From: Candidatus Bathyarchaeota archaeon
GTDB taxonomy: Archaea; Thermoproteota; Bathyarchaeia; Bathyarchaeales; Bathycorpusculaceae
NCBI GenBank assembly: GCA_013388905.1
Contig: JACAEI010000010.1
Span: forward strand, 29,962 to 93,961
Direction: 5' to 3'
Length of the DNA: 64,000 nucleotides
Shown here: piece after piece, positions 60,543 through 64,000 of the stretch
Layout of the letters: each line of letters opens with the position of its first letter
Position numbering within the stretch: position 1 is the stretch's first letter
Made by a program: the position numbers and the translations under genes
Notes under the pieces: generated by a model
Database searches by the model: none
What the model was told of the DNA's origin: nothing
Seen by the model: the letters and a program-made list of their open reading frames with translations, nothing else

Positions 60543-61724
60543 ATGGTTACAAAAGTTCTCAAAAAGATGGAGGCTCTCCGCGGGTTTATCCAAATTCCAG
60601 CCGGGAATAGAGCTGAGTTAATCGGAAACATTAGTCTACCATGTCTTACCATGTTAAATGGTAATCCAGCAAGGCTCGATACACGTGGGAGACTGTGGTC
60701 CTTATATTTGAAAAATAAGTTCTTAACTGACACAAAAATAGAGCTGAACAAGACCGGAAATGGGTATCAGATTATTTCTGTGAATAACGTTCAAGAGAGT
60801 GCGGTTTCTGAATCAAATCGTCAGAATGATACGTTGTTAGTTAGCGCTAATTTGGAAAGTGACACAGGATCATGGTATAAAGTGTTCGAGGGAGACTGTC
60901 TCAAGTATTTTAACGAAGGCTCTGTAATTGATGTTGACCTTACATTTTTTGATCCGCCTTATAGACAGGGAAAAGACTACAGGTTTTTTGATGATAATCA
61001 ACCTGCTGGGAAATATTGGGGCTGGATAAAGGAGATAGTTAGTAGGATTTATGATGCTACTGTCGATGGAGGAGCTATCTATTTCATGCAGAGGGAAAAG
61101 AACACAGAACAAGTATTGAGAGTGTTAAGGAAGACTGGTTGGAGACTCCAGAATCTAATCGTCTGGAAGAAGAAGACATCTGCTGTTCCGGGGACTTTTA
61201 GATTTTCTAAGCAATATCAGATAATTGCTTACGCCACTAAAGGTGATAAGCCGCGCGTCTTCAATAGATTGCGTATTGATTTGCCCAATCTTCCGGAATA
61301 TAAATACGAGAGGGAAAATGGAGTTTATGTTACTGATGTTTGGGATGACATCAGAGAATTAACTTCTGGATATTTTGCTGGAGATGAAGCAATAAGAGAT
61401 CACGAAGGGAATAGAGTTCATACTCAGCAAAGTCCTGTAGCATTGCTTCTAAGAGTAATTTTGTCATCGACACTTCCTGGTGATACTGTCCTAGACCCAC
61501 TTGCTGGAACTGGACCCGCCTTAGTGGTTGCCCATCAATTGAAGAGGAATTCTATAGGAATAGAAATAGATTCAAGATACGTTGAAATCATAAAGAGTCG
61601 ATTGCAGTCTTTAAGGCCTGCAGACAATATCGCTAAATACTATGATTATTACAAATATACGCCTAATTTGAAAGAAATTTGGCCTACAAAGAAGGCTACC
61701 CCTGAACAAAAGAGGCTTCTTTAA
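60543..61724 (+). CDS. DNA N4/N6 methyltransferase of a type II R-M system (beta class)
   Basis: 393 residues. DPPY at 137-140 (motif IV) precedes DPLAGTG at 318-324 (motif I, SAM binding) with about 110 residues between that include the target-recognition region; this order is the beta class. The C-terminal GIEIDSRYVEIIKSRLQ confirms it. Residues 1-70 form an extra small N-terminal domain (GFIQIPAGNRAELIGNISL) of unclear fold. It protects DNA from the neighbouring endonuclease. ATG at 60543; its stop TAA is directly followed by the endonuclease ATG. Confidence 0.9.
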   Translation: MVTKVLKKMEALRGFIQIPAGNRAELIGNISLPCLTMLNGNPARLDTRGRLWSLYLKNKFLTDTKIELNKTGNGYQIISVNNVQESAVSESNRQNDTLLVSANLESDTGSWYKVFEGDCLKYFNEGSVIDVDLTFFDPPYRQGKDYRFFDDNQPAGKYWGWIKEIVSRIYDATVDGGAIYFMQREKNTEQVLRVLRKTGWRLQNLIVWKKKTSAVPGTFRFSKQYQIIAYATKGDKPRVFNRLRIDLPNLPEYKYERENGVYVTDVWDDIRELTSGYFAGDEAIRDHEGNRVHTQQSPVALLLRVILSSTLPGDTVLDPLAGTGPALVVAHQLKRNSIGIEIDSRYVEIIKSRLQSLRPADNIAKYYDYYKYTPNLKEIWPTKKATPEQKRLL

Positions 61725-62711
61725 ATGTCAATGATTGATGCTATACAACTTTTTGCCGAAATACTAAACAACTTGAAGAAAGGTTCGATCAACCTCGATT
61801 CTCCTCTAGAAGAATTCGTGATACGGGCATGTGGAAATGATTTAGCTTACATAGATAATCGCGGTGAAGCGAAACAAAAATATGGTTTTGATTTTTGGCT
61901 TGGTTTAGACGGGGATCAGCTTAAAGCTCAAGGAATAGAAAAGAGGCTTTTATATTCAGAGTCGCAACAATTTCCCGATTTTCTGTTTAAGGCAAAAAAG
62001 ACTGGAGAAAAGTACGTTGGCGGTAGTTTGATAGAATTGAAAGATTCTAAAGGTGGAAGTATCGCTTCTTTCAATTCAACAGTTCCTACTAAATACAAAA
62101 GTCTTGAAGAAATTGATGTAATCAATGGCAATAATCTTGTTTCAAGAATTGCTGCAGTTAAAGATGGCAAACTTGCTCGCAATAAGCAGTATTCTAGATT
62201 TGAAAGAAGATGTTTCTACCTCATAAGGACACATAAAGGAAGCGAGAAGGTAAAAATTTCAATAGTAGATGGCTCCTTCTTTGAAACTGTTCCCAAAGAG
62301 CACTTGTTTTATCAAATGTTTCTGAATGTCTTGCGAAAGCATTTGGAGAAGAATCAGGTAAAGATTTCTGAAGAGACTATTAAAAAGGTTGAGGAAGCTC
62401 TTTCGCATGTTACTGATCAAACTATAATTGCTAGTTCACAAATGATAGAGAAGGCTTCTGTAAAACCCAGATTGAGGATCATGGCTGAAGTGCATCCTGA
62501 AGGAAACCCTCACAGCACATTCTATCCAGAAATTACAGAAGACAGCTTCAATCTTATTCTACAACCATCACCAGAAACAATAAAACTCAAAAAAGAATTA
62601 CCCGCACAAATTCCCGAAATCGAAGTTTTCTCAATTCATCACAAACGAAACGGAGAACACATCGTTTTTCAATTCAAGAAGAATGCCCAATTAACTAGAT
62701 TCGTACAGTAA
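61725..62711 (+). CDS. Type II restriction endonuclease, PD-(D/E)XK fold
   Basis: 328 residues. The active-site pattern is textbook: Pro84-Asp85 in QQFPDFLFK, then Glu104-Leu-Lys106 in GSLIELKDSKGG after about 19 residues. The next block IASFNSTVPTKYKSLEEID is likely part of DNA recognition. The C-terminal third (residues 200-328) is helical then beta and may hold the dimer interface. The ATG follows the methyltransferase stop TAA without gap. Recognition sequence cannot be predicted here. Confidence 0.85.
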   Translation: MSMIDAIQLFAEILNNLKKGSINLDSPLEEFVIRACGNDLAYIDNRGEAKQKYGFDFWLGLDGDQLKAQGIEKRLLYSESQQFPDFLFKAKKTGEKYVGGSLIELKDSKGGSIASFNSTVPTKYKSLEEIDVINGNNLVSRIAAVKDGKLARNKQYSRFERRCFYLIRTHKGSEKVKISIVDGSFFETVPKEHLFYQMFLNVLRKHLEKNQVKISEETIKKVEEALSHVTDQTIIASSQMIEKASVKPRLRIMAEVHPEGNPHSTFYPEITEDSFNLILQPSPETIKLKKELPAQIPEIEVFSIHHKRNGEHIVFQFKKNAQLTRFVQ

Positions 62712-62781
62712 TCACGGAGAAAAATATTATTAGTTTATAAAAAGAGAACAGTTTAAAACTTGAATGTGAAGATAAGGAAGA

Positions 62782-62856
62782 ATGGGAAGCATAATGCTAT
62801 TGCTTAAAGACGGTGTAAAATATCTTTCTTACGAATATGCTCAGAAGAAGAACTAA
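62782..62856 (+). pseudogene. N-terminal fragment of the PD-(D/E)XK-like nuclease, frameshifted
   Basis: ATG 62782 opens a 24-residue frame MGSIMLLLKDGVKYLSYEYA that ends at TAA 62854-62856. A single extra base near 62840 (for example a second T, giving TATGCTTCAGAAGAAGAA) would join it to SEEELTQMVIEHYKELF, the frame of the following gene. The sense of the fragment and the downstream sequence suggests one protein starting at 62782. Evidence is by reading only. Confidence 0.5.
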
Positions 62857-62861
62857 CGCAA

Positions 62862-63635
62862 ATGGTAATCGAACATTATAAGGAACTTTTCGGAGCAAAC
62901 ACCATCTACCTCGACCCACAAACTATGAAAACGCAGATTGGCGTAGTATCAAGAAACGACGGCATAATCATAGCTCTAGATCAAAGCCAATGGTATATTC
63001 TCGAAGTCGAATTAGCCACTCATTCATTGCATAAACACATAATTCCTCAAATAACAAGATTCAACATAGCCTACCAACAACCCGAAACAAGAAGAAAACT
63101 TGTCGACTCCATCTCTAATACAATCCGTAGCAACCCGTACAAAACGGCAATGCTGCAAGCACAAAAAATCGAAGATGTGCACGAGTATCTGTCGAAGACC
63201 ATTGAAAACCCTCCAATTATAGCCATAATAACAGACCAAAAACCACCAGAACTAGAAGCAGTTTCCAAAAACTTACCTTTCAAAACAAAAGCAACAGAAT
63301 TCAAGACGTACACAAGAGAGAATACCGGAATGAAAGTTCACGTGCACGCATTTGAACCACTATATGAAAAGTCATCAATACCAAAAATCCTACTAAACAT
63401 CCTTACAGTCTTAGAACAAGTCTACAATAAAAGAAAAACCTACGATGAAGCAGCAAAAATCGTAGCGAAAAAACTCAAACTCCATGAAGGCACAATAAGA
63501 GCCGCCTGCACAAGAGATATTGGATTGTCATCAAAACAATTTAGAAAACTCCTTAAAGACAAAGAAAAACTAAAAACACTGCTAACAGAAAAATATCCAG
63601 ACCACCAAAACACAATCAATGAAACAATACAATAG
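62862..63635 (+). CDS. Putative PD-(D/E)XK-like nuclease with C-terminal helix-turn-helix
   Basis: 257 residues from the ATG in the intact frame. The N-terminal domain shows Asp33 (SRNDGIIIALD) followed by Glu48-Val-Glu50 in WYILEVELATHSLHKHIIPQITRF, a D...ExE arrangement of the PD-(D/E)XK superfamily rather than the common ExK. Residues about 110-190 form a second domain, and 195-250 a helix-turn-helix-like part (KTYDEAAKIVAKKLKLHEGTIRAACTRDIGLSSKQFRKLL). Highly charged, with no ribosome site at this ATG; the true start is probably at 62782 before the frameshift. It is downstream of the restriction pair and may belong to that defence island. Exact function unknown. Confidence 0.65.
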   Translation: MVIEHYKELFGANTIYLDPQTMKTQIGVVSRNDGIIIALDQSQWYILEVELATHSLHKHIIPQITRFNIAYQQPETRRKLVDSISNTIRSNPYKTAMLQAQKIEDVHEYLSKTIENPPIIAIITDQKPPELEAVSKNLPFKTKATEFKTYTRENTGMKVHVHAFEPLYEKSSIPKILLNILTVLEQVYNKRKTYDEAAKIVAKKLKLHEGTIRAACTRDIGLSSKQFRKLLKDKEKLKTLLTEKYPDHQNTINETIQ

Positions 63636-63779
63636 AACATATTTGGCTCCAAATAGACGGCTTTACCACTGTTGCACGCACACACACAAAACCATCAGTT
63701 AAAATCAATTAATCATAAGAATTGGGCCTCAGCATCTTTTTTCTCCTCCAGCCAGCATTTGCAAGGCTATATATTTCTT

Positions 63780-64000
<221 letters not shown>

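Noticed and set aside
63641..63654. Short palindrome ATTTGG-CT-CCAAAT after the nuclease gene as a terminator hairpin
   Set aside because: No T-rich tract follows, and archaeal terminators rarely need hairpins; function not supported.

Overview
This window is chromosomal DNA from an archaeon, most likely a member of the Thermoproteota and probably Bathyarchaeia-like. What the sequence shows: a TATA-binding protein with two direct repeats, RadA, an ATP-dependent DNA ligase, Lhr helicase, archaeal RqcH/NEMF, an S26B-type signal peptidase, CofE (coenzyme F420), a two-subunit class I fumarase, an aKMT-like lysine methyltransferase, type IV pilus machinery of archaeal type, TATA-like boxes before genes, and the 3' end of an archaeal 16S rRNA (ending CACCTCCT, matching the GGAGG-type ribosome binding sites used here). 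The lineage is inference from gene content; the 16S fragment is too short for me to place it further.

Layout. Positions 1-10022 (minus strand) hold one pilus/secretion operon: a TadA/FlaI-like ATPase, a fused TadC/FlaJ-like platform protein, a canonical archaeal pilin, a TadE-like protein and three very large proteins anchored by one N-terminal segment, the last running off the left edge. Next to it lies a surface adhesin-like protein (beta-helix, PKD, four Ig-like repeats, C-terminal anchor). Positions 12936-14677 hold cofE, a metallo-beta-lactamase hydrolase and a zinc ribbon.

Positions 14773-29186 form a cell-envelope region: a GT2-membrane-discoidin fusion, a methyltransferase, a dolichol-phosphate-sugar-synthase-like GT2, a subtilisin-like protease with a frameshift in a T5 run, a 1146-residue S-layer candidate, and two GT4 glycosyltransferases. 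The protease and the S-layer candidate are divergent, share a region with a 22-bp palindrome, and appear to share a 'GGP' C-terminal domain type. From 29411 to 33158 come a site-2 protease, small zinc and membrane proteins, an HxlR-like regulator and a geranylgeranyl-reductase-type flavoprotein.

Positions 33189-60490 are mostly housekeeping: Dph6, a winged-helix RecA-family ATPase coupled to DNA ligase, aKMT-like methyltransferase, Lhr, signal peptidase, TBP, PyrE, DUF885, MFS, LarA-like, RimI, a trio of membrane proteins, fumarase, RadA followed by a small protein with a C-terminal PIP box, a coiled-coil/PH-like/zinc-ribbon protein and RqcH.

Positions 60543-63635 hold a compact type II restriction-modification pair plus a PD-(D/E)XK-like nuclease whose N-terminus has a probable frameshift. 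They lie directly downstream of the 3' end of 16S rRNA (minus strand, running off the right edge). No 23S rRNA follows, so the rRNA genes seem unlinked here. I saw no tRNA, CRISPR array, transposase or other clear mobile element.
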